Source of the DNA: Streptosporangium minutum
GTDB taxonomy: Bacteria > Actinomycetota > Actinomycetes > Streptosporangiales > Streptosporangiaceae
NCBI RefSeq assembly: GCF_002149035.1
Contig: NZ_NGFP01000005.1
Coordinates: forward strand, 3,027 to 66,579
Length of the DNA: 63,553 nt
Reading direction: 5' to 3'
Shown one piece after another: positions 45,478-54,849 of the stretch (the stretch's first letter is position 1; every line of letters begins with the position of its first letter). Under the pieces are notes generated by a model. The model was not told the DNA's origin. It saw only the letters and a list, made by a program, of their open reading frames with translations, and did not search any database. The position numbers were made by a program, and so were the translations under genes.

Positions 45478-47904
45478 CTAGCCGCGCAGCCGGTCCATCG
45501 CCGGGTCGTAGAGCGGTTCCCCGGCGACGGCGGCGGCGATCCGCCGGTCAAAGTAGCCGATGTGGAGGGCCTGTCCGGGGACGGAGAGCGCGGCCGGCAG
45601 CCAGGCGTAGGCGACGCCCCTGCCGATCGTGTGGCCGTAGGCGGCGCTGGTGACGTATCCGACGCACTTCTCGCCGTCGTAGACGGGTTCCTTGCCCATG
45701 ACGACGGCGTCGGGGCCGTCGATCGTCAGGCAGGTCAGCCGGCGCCGCACCGAGGCGTGGCGCTCCCGGAGGGCCGCGCGGCCGATGAAGTCGCCCTTGC
45801 CCTCCTTCCGTACGGCGGAGCCGAGGCCTGCTTCGTAGGGGTCGTGCTCGTAGGTCATGTCGGTGCCGAAGGAGCGGTAGCCCTTCTCCAGCCGGAGGCT
45901 GTCGAAGGCGCCCCGGCCGCCGGCGACGACCCCGTGCCGCAGGCCCTCCTCCCAGAGGGTGTCCCACAGCTTGGCGCCCAGGTCGGCCGTCGTGTAGAGC
46001 TCCCAGCCGAGCTCGCCGACGTAGGAGAGGCGGAGCGCGGTGACGGGCACCGTGCCGACGTGGCCGCGCTTGCCCCGGAAGTAGCGGAAGCCGTCCCGGG
46101 AGAAGTCCGGGCCGCCCAACGGGACCATCAGGTCACGGGCGCGGGGGCCCCAGACGCCGACGCAGCAGGTGCCCGCCGTGATGTCGCGGATCACGACCGA
46201 GCCGTCGGCCGGGAGGTGGCGGTGGAGCCAGTCGAGGTCGAGGTTGCCGTTGGCGCCGATCTGGAACAGCTCCGGGCCGAGCCGGGCGACGGTGATGTCG
46301 CCGCGGATGCCGCCGTCGGCGTTCAGCAGCAGGCAGTAGGTCACCGAGCCGACGGGCTTGCCGACGTCTCCGGTCGAGACCCGCTGCAGGAAGGCGGCGG
46401 CCCCCCGGCCGCCGACCTCGATCCGCTTGAGCGCGCTCATGTCGTACAGCGCGACGGACTCCCGGGAGGCCCGGGCCTCGGCGGCGACGATCGGCGACCA
46501 GTAGCGGGCGGCCCACTCGTCCGGCCGGGGGACGGCCCGGCCTTCGGCCAGCGCGGCGTTGGCGCCGTACCACTGGGGTCGCTCCCAGCCGCCGGCCTCC
46601 AGGAAGAACGCGCCGAGCTCGCGCTGCCGGGGGTGGAAGGGGCTGGTGCGGATCGGGCGCAGGTTCTCCGGCGGTTGCAGCGGGTGGATGATGTCGTAGA
46701 CCTCGGCGAAGTTCTGGCAGCCGCGGGTCAGGACGTACTCCGGGGCGAGCTGGTGGGGCTCGAACCGGTTGACGTCGCACTCGTGCAGGTCGAAGGACGA
46801 GCAGTGGCCGTCGGCCAGCCATTCGGCCATCGCCCGGCCCACGCCCGCCGAATGTGTCACCCATACGGCCTCGGCCACCCAGAAGCCCCCGACCTCGGGC
46901 GACTCGCCGAGCAGCGGCATGTTGTCGGTGGTGAAGGAGAAGAGGCCGTTGACGCCCTCCGCCGGCTCGGTCTCCCGCGTCGCGGGCAGCAGGGACCGGG
47001 TCTCGGCCCACGCCGGGGCGAAGTCGTCCCCGGTGAACGGCATCACTGACGGCATCGTCTCCGCCGCGCCGATCGGGAGGATCTCGTCGGGGCGGATCGG
47101 CATCGGGCGGTGCCCGTAGTAGCCGATGCCGATCCGCTCGAAGTGCTCCCGGTAGTACAGGTCGGCGTCCTGGTGGCGCAGTATCGGCCGGACGGCCTCC
47201 TCGGTCTGCCCGCTCAGCGCGGGGACGGGCCCGGTCCAGGCGAACTGGTGCGCCATCGGGGTCAGCGGGAGGGACATCCCCACCATGCCCGCGATCTTCG
47301 GGCCCCAGATGCCCGCGCAGCAGACCACCAGGTCGGCCGGGATCTCGCCCCGATCGGTGACGACGGCGGCGACCCGGCCGTCCTCGACGCGGATGTCCAG
47401 CACCTCGTGCCGGTCCAGCACGCGCACGCCGCGTTCCCCGGCGCGGCGGAGCTGGACCTCGACGGCGCGCACCGCCTGCGCCAGGCCGTCACCGGGGAGG
47501 AAGAGGCCGCCCAGCACCCGGCCGGGGTCCAGCAGGGAGTGCCGCTCCAGGCACTCCGCGGGCGTGAGCAGGTGCGCCTGGAGCCCCCAGGCCACGGCCC
47601 AGCCGTGGCGGCGGCGCAGTTCGAGGAGCCGCTCGGGCGTGGTGGCCACCTCCAGGCCGCCCACCTGGAGGAAGCAGCCGAGTGACGTGAACTTCTCGAC
47701 GGTGTAGCGGGCCAGCGCCGTCATGGTCTTGGACGGGTTCGTCTGGAACACCAGCCCGGGGGCGTGAGAGGACGATCCCCCCGTGGACGGCACGGCGCCC
47801 TGGTCGACGACGGTGACGTCGTCCCAGCCCCTCGCGGAGAGCTCGTCCGCGAGGGCCGCGCCGACGACTCCGGCTCCGATGACGACGACGCGACGGCCTG
47901 CCAT
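45478..47904 (-). CDS. Dimethylglycine dehydrogenase/oxidase-like FAD-folate protein
   Basis: An 808-residue two-part enzyme. The N-terminal FAD domain ([22 protein letters not shown]) continues with [27 protein letters not shown]. From about residue 430 the protein is GcvT-like ([57 protein letters not shown]). This matches dimethylglycine oxidase/dehydrogenase, which converts dimethylglycine to sarcosine with C1 transfer to folate, feeding soxBDAG just downstream. The ATG at 47904 has GGTGGG upstream. It begins the five-gene operon. The promoter contains nested inverted repeats (47918-47953). Confidence 0.9.
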   Translation of the reverse strand: MAGRRVVVIGAGVVGAALADELSARGWDDVTVVDQGAVPSTGGSSSHAPGLVFQTNPSKTMTALARYTVEKFTSLGCFLQVGGLEVATTPERLLELRRRHGWAVAWGLQAHLLTPAECLERHSLLDPGRVLGGLFLPGDGLAQAVRAVEVQLRRAGERGVRVLDRHEVLDIRVEDGRVAAVVTDRGEIPADLVVCCAGIWGPKIAGMVGMSLPLTPMAHQFAWTGPVPALSGQTEEAVRPILRHQDADLYYREHFERIGIGYYGHRPMPIRPDEILPIGAAETMPSVMPFTGDDFAPAWAETRSLLPATRETEPAEGVNGLFSFTTDNMPLLGESPEVGGFWVAEAVWVTHSAGVGRAMAEWLADGHCSSFDLHECDVNRFEPHQLAPEYVLTRGCQNFAEVYDIIHPLQPPENLRPIRTSPFHPRQRELGAFFLEAGGWERPQWYGANAALAEGRAVPRPDEWAARYWSPIVAAEARASRESVALYDMSALKRIEVGGRGAAAFLQRVSTGDVGKPVGSVTYCLLLNADGGIRGDITVARLGPELFQIGANGNLDLDWLHRHLPADGSVVIRDITAGTCCVGVWGPRARDLMVPLGGPDFSRDGFRYFRGKRGHVGTVPVTALRLSYVGELGWELYTTADLGAKLWDTLWEEGLRHGVVAGGRGAFDSLRLEKGYRSFGTDMTYEHDPYEAGLGSAVRKEGKGDFIGRAALRERHASVRRRLTCLTIDGPDAVVMGKEPVYDGEKCVGYVTSAAYGHTIGRGVAYAWLPAALSVPGQALHIGYFDRRIAAAVAGEPLYDPAMDRLRG

Positions 47905-47917
47905 ACCCACCTCCGCC

Positions 47918-47953
47918 GTTGCGCACTTCAAAACGTAGTGCGCTTCCCGCAAC
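47918..47953. promoter_or_regulatory. Nested inverted repeats upstream of the dimethylglycine/sarcosine operon
   Basis: GTTGCG...CGCAAC outer arms (47918-47923, 47948-47953) flank inner GCGCACT/AGTGCGC arms (47921-47927, 47937-47943). It lies 14 bp before the first start codon. CGCAA/TTGCG half-sites recur upstream of the other choline-locus genes, so the IclR regulator encoded at 49895 is the obvious candidate to bind. Confidence 0.55.
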
Positions 47954-48041
47954 AGGTTCTCTCTTGCGGACCACTCGGTCAAGGATGGATCGGGGGCCGC
48001 CGGAGGAGCGGCCGTCCGCCTCTCCGGCGGAGGTCGCCGGA

Positions 48042-48165
48042 GGGGCGGGCCGTACGGTCAGCCGGCCTTGCCCTCGCGGCGCCGGTGGAAGCCGGCGGGT
48101 GACGGGGCGGGCCGTACGGTCAGCCGTCCGTGCCCCGGCGGTGCCGGTGGAAACCGGCGGGTTCG
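48042..48165. repeat. 62-bp tandem duplication of the betA tail
   Basis: Units 48042-48103 and 48104-48165, both opening GGGGCGGGCCGTACGGTCAG and about 85% identical. The second carries the last codons ([13 protein letters not shown]) and stop of the GMC gene. The first encodes a ghost copy, PAGFHRRREGKAG plus stop, beyond it. Confidence 0.8.
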
Positions 48166-49760
48166 GCCGCCATCGGCGTGTTGCCCAGGATCAGGTCCGC
48201 CGCCTTCTCCGCGACCATCATGACCGGCGCGTAGATGTTGCCGTTGGTCACGTACGGCATGACCGAGGCGTCCACGACACGGAGCCCGTCGAGGCCGTGG
48301 ACCCTCATGGAGAGCGGATCGACGACGGCGAGGCCGTCGACGCCCATCCGGGCGGTGCAGGAGGGGTGCAGCGCGGTCTCGCCGTCCCTGGCCACCCAGT
48401 CCAGGATCTCCTGGTCGGTCCGGACCTCCGGTCCGGGCGACAGCTCCCCCGCGTTGAACTCGTCCATCGCGCGCTGGGTGAGGAGGTCGCGGGCGACCCG
48501 GACCGCCTCCACCCACTCCCGCCGGTCCCGCGCGGTGGACAGGTAGTTGAACCGCAGCGCCGGGTGGACCCGGGGATCGGTGCTTCTGATCTTCACCGAG
48601 CCGCGCGCGTCGGAGTACATCGGCCCGATGTGCACCTGGTAGCCGTGCCCGCCGGCGGGCGCGGACCCGTCGTAGCGGACGGCGACGGGCAGGAAGTGGA
48701 ACATCAGGTTGGGGTAGTCGACGTCGTCGTTGCCGCGGACGAAACCGCCCGCCTCGAAGTGGTTGGTCGCCCCGGGCCCGCTGCGCAGGAACAGCCACCG
48801 CGCGCCTATCCACGGCCGGTTGCGCCACTTCATCGCGGGCTGCATCGACACCGGCCGCCCGCAGGCGTACTGGATGTAGACCTCCAGATGGTCCTGCAGG
48901 TTCTCCCCCACCCCCGGCAGGTCGTGCACGACGTCGACGCCGAGGGCGCCCAGTTCCGCGGCGTGGCCCACGCCGGAGAGCTGGAGCAGCTGCGGGGAGT
49001 TGATCGCGCCGCCGCAGAGGACGACCTCGCCCGCGCGGACCGTCCGGCCGTTGCACTCGACGCCGACGGCGCGTCCCCCCTCGAAGAGGATCTTCGTGAC
49101 GAACGCCCGCGTCCTGATCTCCAGGTTGGGGCGTCTCCTGACGGGGTGCAGGTAGGCCCGCGCGGCGGACAGCCGGCGCCCCCGGCGGATGGTGCGGTCG
49201 AAACGGGCGAAGCCCTCCTGGCGGTATCCGTTGACGTCGTCGGTCAGCGGGTAGCCGGCCTGCTGCGCCGCCTCGAAGAACGCCGCGAACAGCGGGTTGC
49301 GCACCGGCCCGCGCTCAAGCACCAGAGGCCCGTCGTGCCCGCGCAGGGGATCATCCGGGTCCGCGGCGAGGCAGTTCTCCATCCGCTTGAAATAGGGCAG
49401 GCAGTGGGCGAAGTCCCAGGTCTCCATGCCCGGGTCGGCGGCCCAGCGCTCGTAGTCCAGGGGATTGCCCCGCTGGAAGATCATGCCGTTGATGCTGCTG
49501 GAACCGCCCAGGACCTTGCCGCGGGCGTGATAGATCCGGCGGCCGTTCATGTGCGGTTCGGGCTCGGACTCGTACTTCCAGTCGTAGAACCGGCTGCCGA
49601 TGGGGAAGGTCAGCGCGGCGGGCATGTGGATGAAGACGTCCCAGGGGTAGTCCGGCCGGCCGGCCTCCAGCACCAGCACCCGGTTGGCGGGGTCGGCGGA
49701 CAACCGGTTCGCCAGCGCGCTTCCGGCTGATCCACCCCCAACGATGACGAAGTCGTACAT
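48120..49760 (-). CDS. betA: GMC-family choline dehydrogenase-like flavoprotein
   Basis: A 546-residue GMC oxidoreductase: [20 protein letters not shown] (ADP-binding), [17 protein letters not shown] (GMC signature 1), [16 protein letters not shown] (signature 2), and catalytic H465 (HPSCTARMG) with N508 (NGNIYAPVM). This matches choline dehydrogenase, oxidising choline to betaine aldehyde and betaine. A frame from 49784 is open, but MYDF at 49760 is the family start. It is divergent from the IclR regulator. No betB aldehyde dehydrogenase is in the window. Confidence 0.88.
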   Translation of the reverse strand: MYDFVIVGGGSAGSALANRLSADPANRVLVLEAGRPDYPWDVFIHMPAALTFPIGSRFYDWKYESEPEPHMNGRRIYHARGKVLGGSSSINGMIFQRGNPLDYERWAADPGMETWDFAHCLPYFKRMENCLAADPDDPLRGHDGPLVLERGPVRNPLFAAFFEAAQQAGYPLTDDVNGYRQEGFARFDRTIRRGRRLSAARAYLHPVRRRPNLEIRTRAFVTKILFEGGRAVGVECNGRTVRAGEVVLCGGAINSPQLLQLSGVGHAAELGALGVDVVHDLPGVGENLQDHLEVYIQYACGRPVSMQPAMKWRNRPWIGARWLFLRSGPGATNHFEAGGFVRGNDDVDYPNLMFHFLPVAVRYDGSAPAGGHGYQVHIGPMYSDARGSVKIRSTDPRVHPALRFNYLSTARDRREWVEAVRVARDLLTQRAMDEFNAGELSPGPEVRTDQEILDWVARDGETALHPSCTARMGVDGLAVVDPLSMRVHGLDGLRVVDASVMPYVTNGNIYAPVMMVAEKAADLILGNTPMAAEPAGFHRHRRGTDG

Positions 49761-49812
49761 GTCTGCCTCGTCTCGCGACAGCAAGAGGTGAGATCAACGA
49801 TCGTACTGAATG

Positions 49813-49838
49813 CCGCAATTCATTGCACCATCCGCAAC
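49813..49838. promoter_or_regulatory. CGCAA-type inverted repeat between betA and the IclR gene
   Basis: GCAAT-TC-ATTGC (49815-49826) within a CCGCAATTCATTGCACC context, with another CCGCAAC at 49832-49838. It lies between the divergent betA (49760) and iclR-type (49895) starts and shares half-sites with motifs near 47918 and 54388. Confidence 0.5.
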
Positions 49839-49894
49839 GGAGATCGGGCGGGCGCTGTTGGACGCGCGTTCCATACAGCGCCTACAGTCCCGCT

Positions 49895-50686
49895 ATGGGC
49901 AACGACTCCTCCAGCCACCGGGCTGACGGCACCGGCGGGGTGCAGTCGGTCGACCGGGCCATCAGCATCCTGGAGATCCTTTCCCAGCGTCAGGAGGCCG
50001 GTGTCAGCGAGGTCGCCGTGGAGATCGGCGTCCACAAGTCGACCGCCTTCCGGCTGCTCGGCGCGCTGGAGTCCCGGGGCCTGGTCGAGCAGGCCGAGGA
50101 CCGGGGGAAATACCGGCTCAGCTTCGGAATGGTCCGTCTCGCGGGCGGCGTGGCCGCCCGGCTGGACCTCACCCAGCAGAGCCGCCCCGTATGCCGGCGT
50201 CTCGCCGAGGAGATCGGCGAGACGGTCAACATCGCCGTCCTGCGCTCCCACTACGCGGTGAACCTGGACCAGGTGCGCGGACCCTCGGCGGTCACCACCC
50301 AGAACTGGATCGGCCAGCTCACCCCGCTGCACGCCACGTCGAGCGGGAAGGTGCTGCTGGCCCACCTCGACGACCGCCACCGGGCGCGGCTGCTCGACGC
50401 CGCCGGCTTCGAGCGGTACACACCCGGCACGATCACCTCGCTCCCCGCTCTCGAAGAGCAGCTGGACGAGGCCCGGCGCAGGGGCTACGCGGTCACCGTC
50501 GAGGAGTACGAGGCCGGGCTGAACGCCGTCGCGGCCCCCGTCCGCTCCCACGACGGCGAGGTCGTCGCCGCGGTCAGCGCCTCGGGTCCGGCCTACCGCC
50601 TCGGCGAGGAGCGGCTGCACGCCCTCGCCCCGGTCCTCGTCGCCGGGGCGCGGGACATCAGCCACCGCCTGGGGCACACCGGCTGA
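49895..50686 (+). CDS. IclR-family transcriptional regulator of the choline/betaine locus
   Basis: A 263-residue IclR protein: winged helix-turn-helix (VQSVDRAISILEILSQRQEAGVSEVAVEIGVHKSTAFRLLGALESRG) and a C-terminal effector domain (PLHATSSGKVLLAHL, ALEEQLDEARRRGYAVTVEEYEAGLNAVAAPV). An upstream frame exists, but MGNDSSSHRAD at 49895 fits the family. Its 3' end overlaps the convergent FdhF gene by 29 bp. It is divergent from betA, and shared half-sites suggest it controls betA, the sox operon and the Rieske gene in response to choline or betaine. Confidence 0.9.
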   Translation: MGNDSSSHRADGTGGVQSVDRAISILEILSQRQEAGVSEVAVEIGVHKSTAFRLLGALESRGLVEQAEDRGKYRLSFGMVRLAGGVAARLDLTQQSRPVCRRLAEEIGETVNIAVLRSHYAVNLDQVRGPSAVTTQNWIGQLTPLHATSSGKVLLAHLDDRHRARLLDAAGFERYTPGTITSLPALEEQLDEARRRGYAVTVEEYEAGLNAVAAPVRSHDGEVVAAVSASGPAYRLGEERLHALAPVLVAGARDISHRLGHTG

Positions 50687-52946
50687 GCCGCACCACGACG
50701 CTCTTGGAGGTGGGGGTGTTGGAGGTCTCCGCGACCGAGTCCAGCGGCACGAGCACGTTGGTCTCGGGGAAGTACGCCGCGCAGCACCCGCGCGCCGTCG
50801 GGTAGGCGACGACGCGGAAGGCCTCGGCCCTGCGCTCCCCGTCGGGCCACTCGCTGACCAGGTCCACCATGTCGCCGTCGGCCAGATCCCGCTCGGCCAG
50901 GTCGCCGGGGTGGACGAAGACGACGCGGCGGCCACCGCTCACCCCCCGGTAGCGGTCGTCCATGCCGTAGATCGTGGTGTTGTACTGGTCGTGGCTGCGG
51001 ACCGTCTGGAGCAGGAGCCGCCCGGCGGGGACGCGCAGCACCTCCAGGGCGTTGACGGTGAAGTTTGCCTTCCCCGTCGCGGTCGGGAACCGCCGCTCGT
51101 CGCGGGGCGCGTTGGGCAGGGCGAAGCCGCCGGGTTCCCGGACGCGGGCGTTGAAGTCGCCGAACCCGGGCACCACCCGGGCGATGCGGTCGCGGATCGC
51201 GTCGTAGTCGGCCTCGAACTCCTCCCAGGGCACGTGGGGGTCGGCGCCGAAGACCTCCCGCGCCAGCCGGCAGACGATCGCCACCTCCGGGAGCAGGTCC
51301 GGCGAGGCGGGGCGGAGCCGGCCCCGGGAGGCGTGGACCAGGCCCATGGAGTCCTCGACCGTGACGAACCGGTCGCCGTCGCGCTCGGTACGCCCCAGCG
51401 TCGGGAGGATGAGCGCCTGCTCGCCGCAGACGGTGTGGGAGCGGTTCAGCTTGGTCGACACCTGCACCGTCAGCCGGGCCCGGCGCATCGCCGCCTCCGT
51501 CACCGCCGTGTCCGGGGTCGCGGCCACGAAGTTGCCGCCCATCGCGAAGAACACCTTCGCCTCTCCCGAGCGCAGCGCCCTGATCGCCGCCACGGTGTCC
51601 AGCCCGTGGCGCCGGGGCGGCTCGAAGCCGAACTCCTCGCGCAGGGCGTCGAGGAAGCCCTCGGCGGGCCTCTCGAAGATGCCCATCGTGCGGTCGCCCT
51701 GGACGTTGGAGTGCCCGCGCACCGGGCAGACCCCCGCGCCCGGCCGTCCCACGTTGCCGCGCAGCAGCAGGAAGTTGACCACCTCGCGGATGGTGGCGAC
51801 GGAGTTCTTGTGCTGGGTGAGGCCCATCGCCCAGCACACGATCACCGAGCGCGCCCCGAGCACGTCGCGGACCGTCTCCTCGATGGCGGGCCGCTCCAGC
51901 CCGGTCGCCTCCTCGACGTCCGCCCAGTCGAGGTCGCGGACGCTCTTGGCCCACTCCTCGAAGCCGTGGGTGTGGGACCGGACGAACTCGTGGTCGACCA
52001 CCGAGCCGGGGGCCGCGTCCTCGGCCTCCAGCAGCAGCCGCGACAGGGCCTGGAAGAGCGCGAGGTCGCCGTTGAGCCGGATCTGCAGGAACCGGTCGGC
52101 CAGCGTCGTGCCGCGCCCCACCACGCCGGACGGCCGCTGCGGGTTCTTGAAGCGCAGCAGCCCCGCCTCGGGCAGCGGGTTGACCGCGACGATCCGCGCC
52201 CCGTTCCGCTTGGCCTTCTCCAGCGCCGACAGCATGCGCGGATGGTTGGTGCCGGGGTTCTGGCCGACGACGAAGACGAGGTCGGCGCGGTGCAGATCCT
52301 CCAGCGACACCGTGCCCTTGCCGACGCCCAGCGTCTGGTTGAGCGCCGAACCGCTGGACTCGTGACACATGTTGGAGCAGTCCGGCAGGTTGTTGGTGCC
52401 GAACCGGCGCACCATGAGCTGGTAGGCGAACGCGGCCTCGTTCGAGGTGCGGCCGGAGGTGTAGAACACCGCCTCGTCCGGGCCGCCGAGCGCGCGCAGC
52501 TCCCGGCCGACGATCGCGAACGCCTCGTCCCACGTCACCGGCACGTAGTGGTCGGACCCGGCCGGCTTGTGCATCGGCTCGGTGAGCCGTCCCTGCTGGC
52601 CCAGCCAGTAGTCGGTGCGCCCCGCCAGCTCTTCCACGGTGTGCCCGGCGAAGAAGTCACGGGTGACCCGGCGGGTGGTGGCCTCCTCGGCGACCGCCTT
52701 GGCGCCGTTCTCGCAGAACTCCGCCGGGCTGCGGTGCTCCCCCTCCGGCCAGGCGCAGCCCGGGCAGTCGAAGCCCTCCTTCTGGTTGACGCGGACCAGG
52801 GTCAGGAGGGTACGGCCGACGCCCATCTGGGCGTGGGAGGCCAGCAGCGAGCGGGTCACTCCCGGCATGCCCGCCGCCCACTCCTTGGGCGGGCCGACCT
52901 TGAGATCATCCTCGGTGACGTCCTCGCGCGGAGCCTTCCTCGCCAT
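50658..52946 (-). CDS. FdhF/YdeP-family molybdopterin oxidoreductase
   Basis: A 762-residue molybdopterin-dependent oxidoreductase of the FdhF/YdeP group. C61 and C64 in NQKEGFDCPGCAWPEG are the only N-terminal cysteine pair, so the classical 4Fe-4S set is incomplete. VVGQNPGTNHPRMLSALEKAKRNGA and GRPGAGVCPVRGHSNVQGDRTMGI are cofactor-binding. Formate-dehydrogenase-like; in a demethylation pathway it may oxidise formate or formaldehyde-derived C1 units. The start ATG 52946 follows AGAGGTGCCGGG. It sits between the Rieske gene and the convergent IclR gene. Confidence 0.85.
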   Translation of the reverse strand: MARKAPREDVTEDDLKVGPPKEWAAGMPGVTRSLLASHAQMGVGRTLLTLVRVNQKEGFDCPGCAWPEGEHRSPAEFCENGAKAVAEEATTRRVTRDFFAGHTVEELAGRTDYWLGQQGRLTEPMHKPAGSDHYVPVTWDEAFAIVGRELRALGGPDEAVFYTSGRTSNEAAFAYQLMVRRFGTNNLPDCSNMCHESSGSALNQTLGVGKGTVSLEDLHRADLVFVVGQNPGTNHPRMLSALEKAKRNGARIVAVNPLPEAGLLRFKNPQRPSGVVGRGTTLADRFLQIRLNGDLALFQALSRLLLEAEDAAPGSVVDHEFVRSHTHGFEEWAKSVRDLDWADVEEATGLERPAIEETVRDVLGARSVIVCWAMGLTQHKNSVATIREVVNFLLLRGNVGRPGAGVCPVRGHSNVQGDRTMGIFERPAEGFLDALREEFGFEPPRRHGLDTVAAIRALRSGEAKVFFAMGGNFVAATPDTAVTEAAMRRARLTVQVSTKLNRSHTVCGEQALILPTLGRTERDGDRFVTVEDSMGLVHASRGRLRPASPDLLPEVAIVCRLAREVFGADPHVPWEEFEADYDAIRDRIARVVPGFGDFNARVREPGGFALPNAPRDERRFPTATGKANFTVNALEVLRVPAGRLLLQTVRSHDQYNTTIYGMDDRYRGVSGGRRVVFVHPGDLAERDLADGDMVDLVSEWPDGERRAEAFRVVAYPTARGCCAAYFPETNVLVPLDSVAETSNTPTSKSVVVRLSRCAPGGG

Positions 52947-53021
52947 CCCGGCACCTCTTCTCTTCCGAATCCCGGTTCTCCGCCGGATCGCCGGCCACGC
53001 GGACGCCGCCCTCGGCCCGTC

Positions 53022-53170
53022 GAGCACCCAATCTACGCCGACGCCGCCCGTCGGCCGAGCGCCGATCCGCGGCGACGCCGTCCCTCTGCCCGGCGCCCGA
53101 TGCGCGGCGCCGCCCCCTCCGGCCGAGCGTCCCGTCTACGACACCGCCCCCAGCCTGCCGAGCACCCAGT
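53022..53170. repeat. Degenerate 32-36-bp tandem repeats over the gbcA end
   Basis: GAGC-type unit starts at about 53022, 53057, 53093, 53125 and 53160. The last unit encodes the gbcA C-terminus (DWVLGRLGAVS and stop at 53136). An out-of-gene copy near 53022 again reads DWVLDGPRAAS. So the tail has been duplicated about four times beyond the stop, then diverged. Confidence 0.65.
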
Positions 53171-54257
53171 CGTGGAACGCCCCGATGTGGTGCTCGCTCG
53201 GCACCAGGACACCGCCCCGGGCGTACGCCCGGGAGCTCATCGCCGGCTGGCATCTCTCGCAGGCCTCGAAGTCCTGCACGTTGACCCGGTGGAAGAGCTC
53301 GACCGACGGGCCGAGGTCCGCGTCCCGCCCGACGACGTCCTCGCGGAACAGCCAGTCGCACTCGATGATCGTCCGGCCGGCCGCCAGGGGGAACATCCGA
53401 TGGATGATCACGTGGTCGGGCACCAGGTTGACGAAGACCTGCGGCTTGATCGTGATCGCGTAGTAACGGCGGTCCTGGTCCTCCCCCACCCCCGGGATCC
53501 GGTCCACGCCCTCCGATCCGTCGACCGTGAACCCCTGGATGTTCTCACCGAACTCCGCCCCGTGCCCCACGAAGGACTGCGCCGCGTACCCGTCGGCGAA
53601 CTCCGGGAGCACCTCGGTGAGCTCGGGGTGGATGGTGGCGCAGTGATAGCACTCCATGAAGTTCTCGACGAGGAGCTTCCAGTTGGCCTTCACGTCGTAG
53701 ACGATCCTGCGGCCCACGGCGAGGTCGTCGATGCCGTAGTTCCCGATCGGCTCCTCGGCGCCCAGCCGGGTCACCACCTCGCCGACCACGTCGGCCTCGA
53801 ACGACGGCGGGTCGCCGGCCAGGCACACCCACACGTAGCCGAGCCACTCCCGCACGTGGACGTCCACCAGCCCGAACGCGACCCGGTCCACGTCGGGCAT
53901 CCTGGCGAGGTTCGGAGCGGCGATCAGCCTGCCTTCGAGATCGTAGGTCCAGGCGTGGTAGGGGCACGAGAAGGCATGCCTCACCTCGCCGGACTCCTCG
54001 GTGCGGAGCCGGGCGCCCCGGTGGCGGCACACGTTGAGGAAGGCGCGGATCGATCCGTCCCGGGCCCGGGTGACGAGGACGCTCTCCCGCCCCACCTGAA
54101 CCGTCCTGAAAGCGCCGGGCCTGCCCAGGTCGGAGGCCCGGACGGCGCAGAACCACATCGACTCGAAGATCTTCGCCTGCTCCAGGGCGAAGACGCCCTC
54201 GTCGGCGTAGTAGCCACCGGGCAGGGTGGAGATCAGGCTGGGCGGCAGGGGGGTCAC
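53136..54257 (-). CDS. gbcA: Rieske non-heme iron oxygenase, GbcA-like glycine betaine demethylase
   Basis: A 373-residue aromatic-ring-hydroxylating-type alpha subunit. The Rieske cluster is C77/H79 (NVCRHRG) and C98/H101 (SCPYHAW). The mononuclear iron site includes H205 and H210 in NFMECYHCATIHPEL. The sequence resembles GbcA, which converts glycine betaine to dimethylglycine plus formaldehyde. Its reductase partner (GbcB) is not in the window. The GTG start overlaps the stop of a 34-codon ORF (GTGA). The promoter region upstream carries the CGCAA-type motif. Confidence 0.87.
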   Translation of the reverse strand: MTPLPPSLISTLPGGYYADEGVFALEQAKIFESMWFCAVRASDLGRPGAFRTVQVGRESVLVTRARDGSIRAFLNVCRHRGARLRTEESGEVRHAFSCPYHAWTYDLEGRLIAAPNLARMPDVDRVAFGLVDVHVREWLGYVWVCLAGDPPSFEADVVGEVVTRLGAEEPIGNYGIDDLAVGRRIVYDVKANWKLLVENFMECYHCATIHPELTEVLPEFADGYAAQSFVGHGAEFGENIQGFTVDGSEGVDRIPGVGEDQDRRYYAITIKPQVFVNLVPDHVIIHRMFPLAAGRTIIECDWLFREDVVGRDADLGPSVELFHRVNVQDFEACERCQPAMSSRAYARGGVLVPSEHHIGAFHDWVLGRLGAVS

Positions 54258-54358
54258 GGCGCCTCCTCCGGCGGGACGACATAGAGGATGCCGTCCTCAG
54301 CCACCAGCCGGTGGGCCTCGCCTCGCGGAAGGGCGGCAAGGGGGCGCGCGGGGATCAT
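54254..54358 (-). CDS. 34-residue peptide translationally coupled to gbcA
   Basis: A short frame, MIPARPLAALPRGEAHRLV to PPEEAP, that has GAGGTGGG 5-10 bp before its ATG (54356-54358). Its TGA overlaps the GTG of gbcA. Good ribosome site plus overlap argue it is translated, perhaps as a leader that couples gbcA expression or as a small partner protein. No family recognised. Confidence 0.5.
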   Translation of the reverse strand: MIPARPLAALPRGEAHRLVAEDGILYVVPPEEAP

Positions 54359-54387
54359 CGCACCCACCTCTGGTTTTACAAGAAGAA

Positions 54388-54408
54388 ACGCAAAGCGCTA
54401 TACGCAAC
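54388..54408. promoter_or_regulatory. CGCAA-type motif upstream of the gbcA transcript
   Basis: ACGCAA repeats twice with 8 bp between (ACGCAA-AGCGCTAT-ACGCAA). It sits about 30 bp before the 34-residue ORF. Half-sites match those upstream of betA/IclR and the sox operon, suggesting a shared regulator. Confidence 0.5.
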
Positions 54409-54597
54409 AGCGTGAGCTCGCGGAATTCCCCTGTCAAGAGTCGACACGCAGCACCGAATCCCCCATAATCCCTGTGCCTTCCTTCGGACGGAATCTTCGG
54501 GAGAGCCCCGCATCTCCGGTGAACGGCTACGCGTCCCGTCACCTGCTGTGGTGACGTCCTCCCCCCATCTCACCGGTCCCCTCTTACCCGGGAGGTC

Positions 54598-54825
54598 TCA
54601 CCGGGTGTCGCTTACCCGGGAGGCGTTCAGCCAGAGGGCCGCCTGAATGTGGCTGTTCACCCCCAGCTTGCGGTAGACCGCTTCGAGGTGCTTGTCCAGC
54701 GTTCTGATCGAGATCCGCAGTCGCCGCGCCGCGACCTGGCGGGTGAGTCCGGCCGCGATGAGCTCGAGGACCTGTTCCTCACGCGGCGTCAGACGGCTCT
54801 GTGCGGCCGCGTCAGGGAACGGCAT
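54598..54825 (-). CDS. Small LuxR-type DNA-binding protein
   Basis: A 75-residue protein consisting essentially of one LuxR/GerE helix-turn-helix: RLTPREEQVLELIAAGLTRQVAARRLRISIRTLDKHLEAVYRKLGVNSHIQAALWL. It has no receiver or sensor domain, so it is either a stand-alone regulator or the surviving end of a larger gene. The MFS gene upstream ends 24 bp away, suggesting co-transcription. Confidence 0.78.
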   Translation of the reverse strand: MPFPDAAAQSRLTPREEQVLELIAAGLTRQVAARRLRISIRTLDKHLEAVYRKLGVNSHIQAALWLNASRVSDTR

Positions 54826-54849
54826 CCGCCGACGGGGACGCGCGGCGTG

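Noticed and set aside
50910-54284. A 1124-codon plus-strand frame antisense to the FdhF-like and Rieske genes
   Set aside because: It is the GC-skew shadow of two well-supported minus-strand genes; its translation is Arg/Gly/His/Asp-rich with no domain and no ribosome site.
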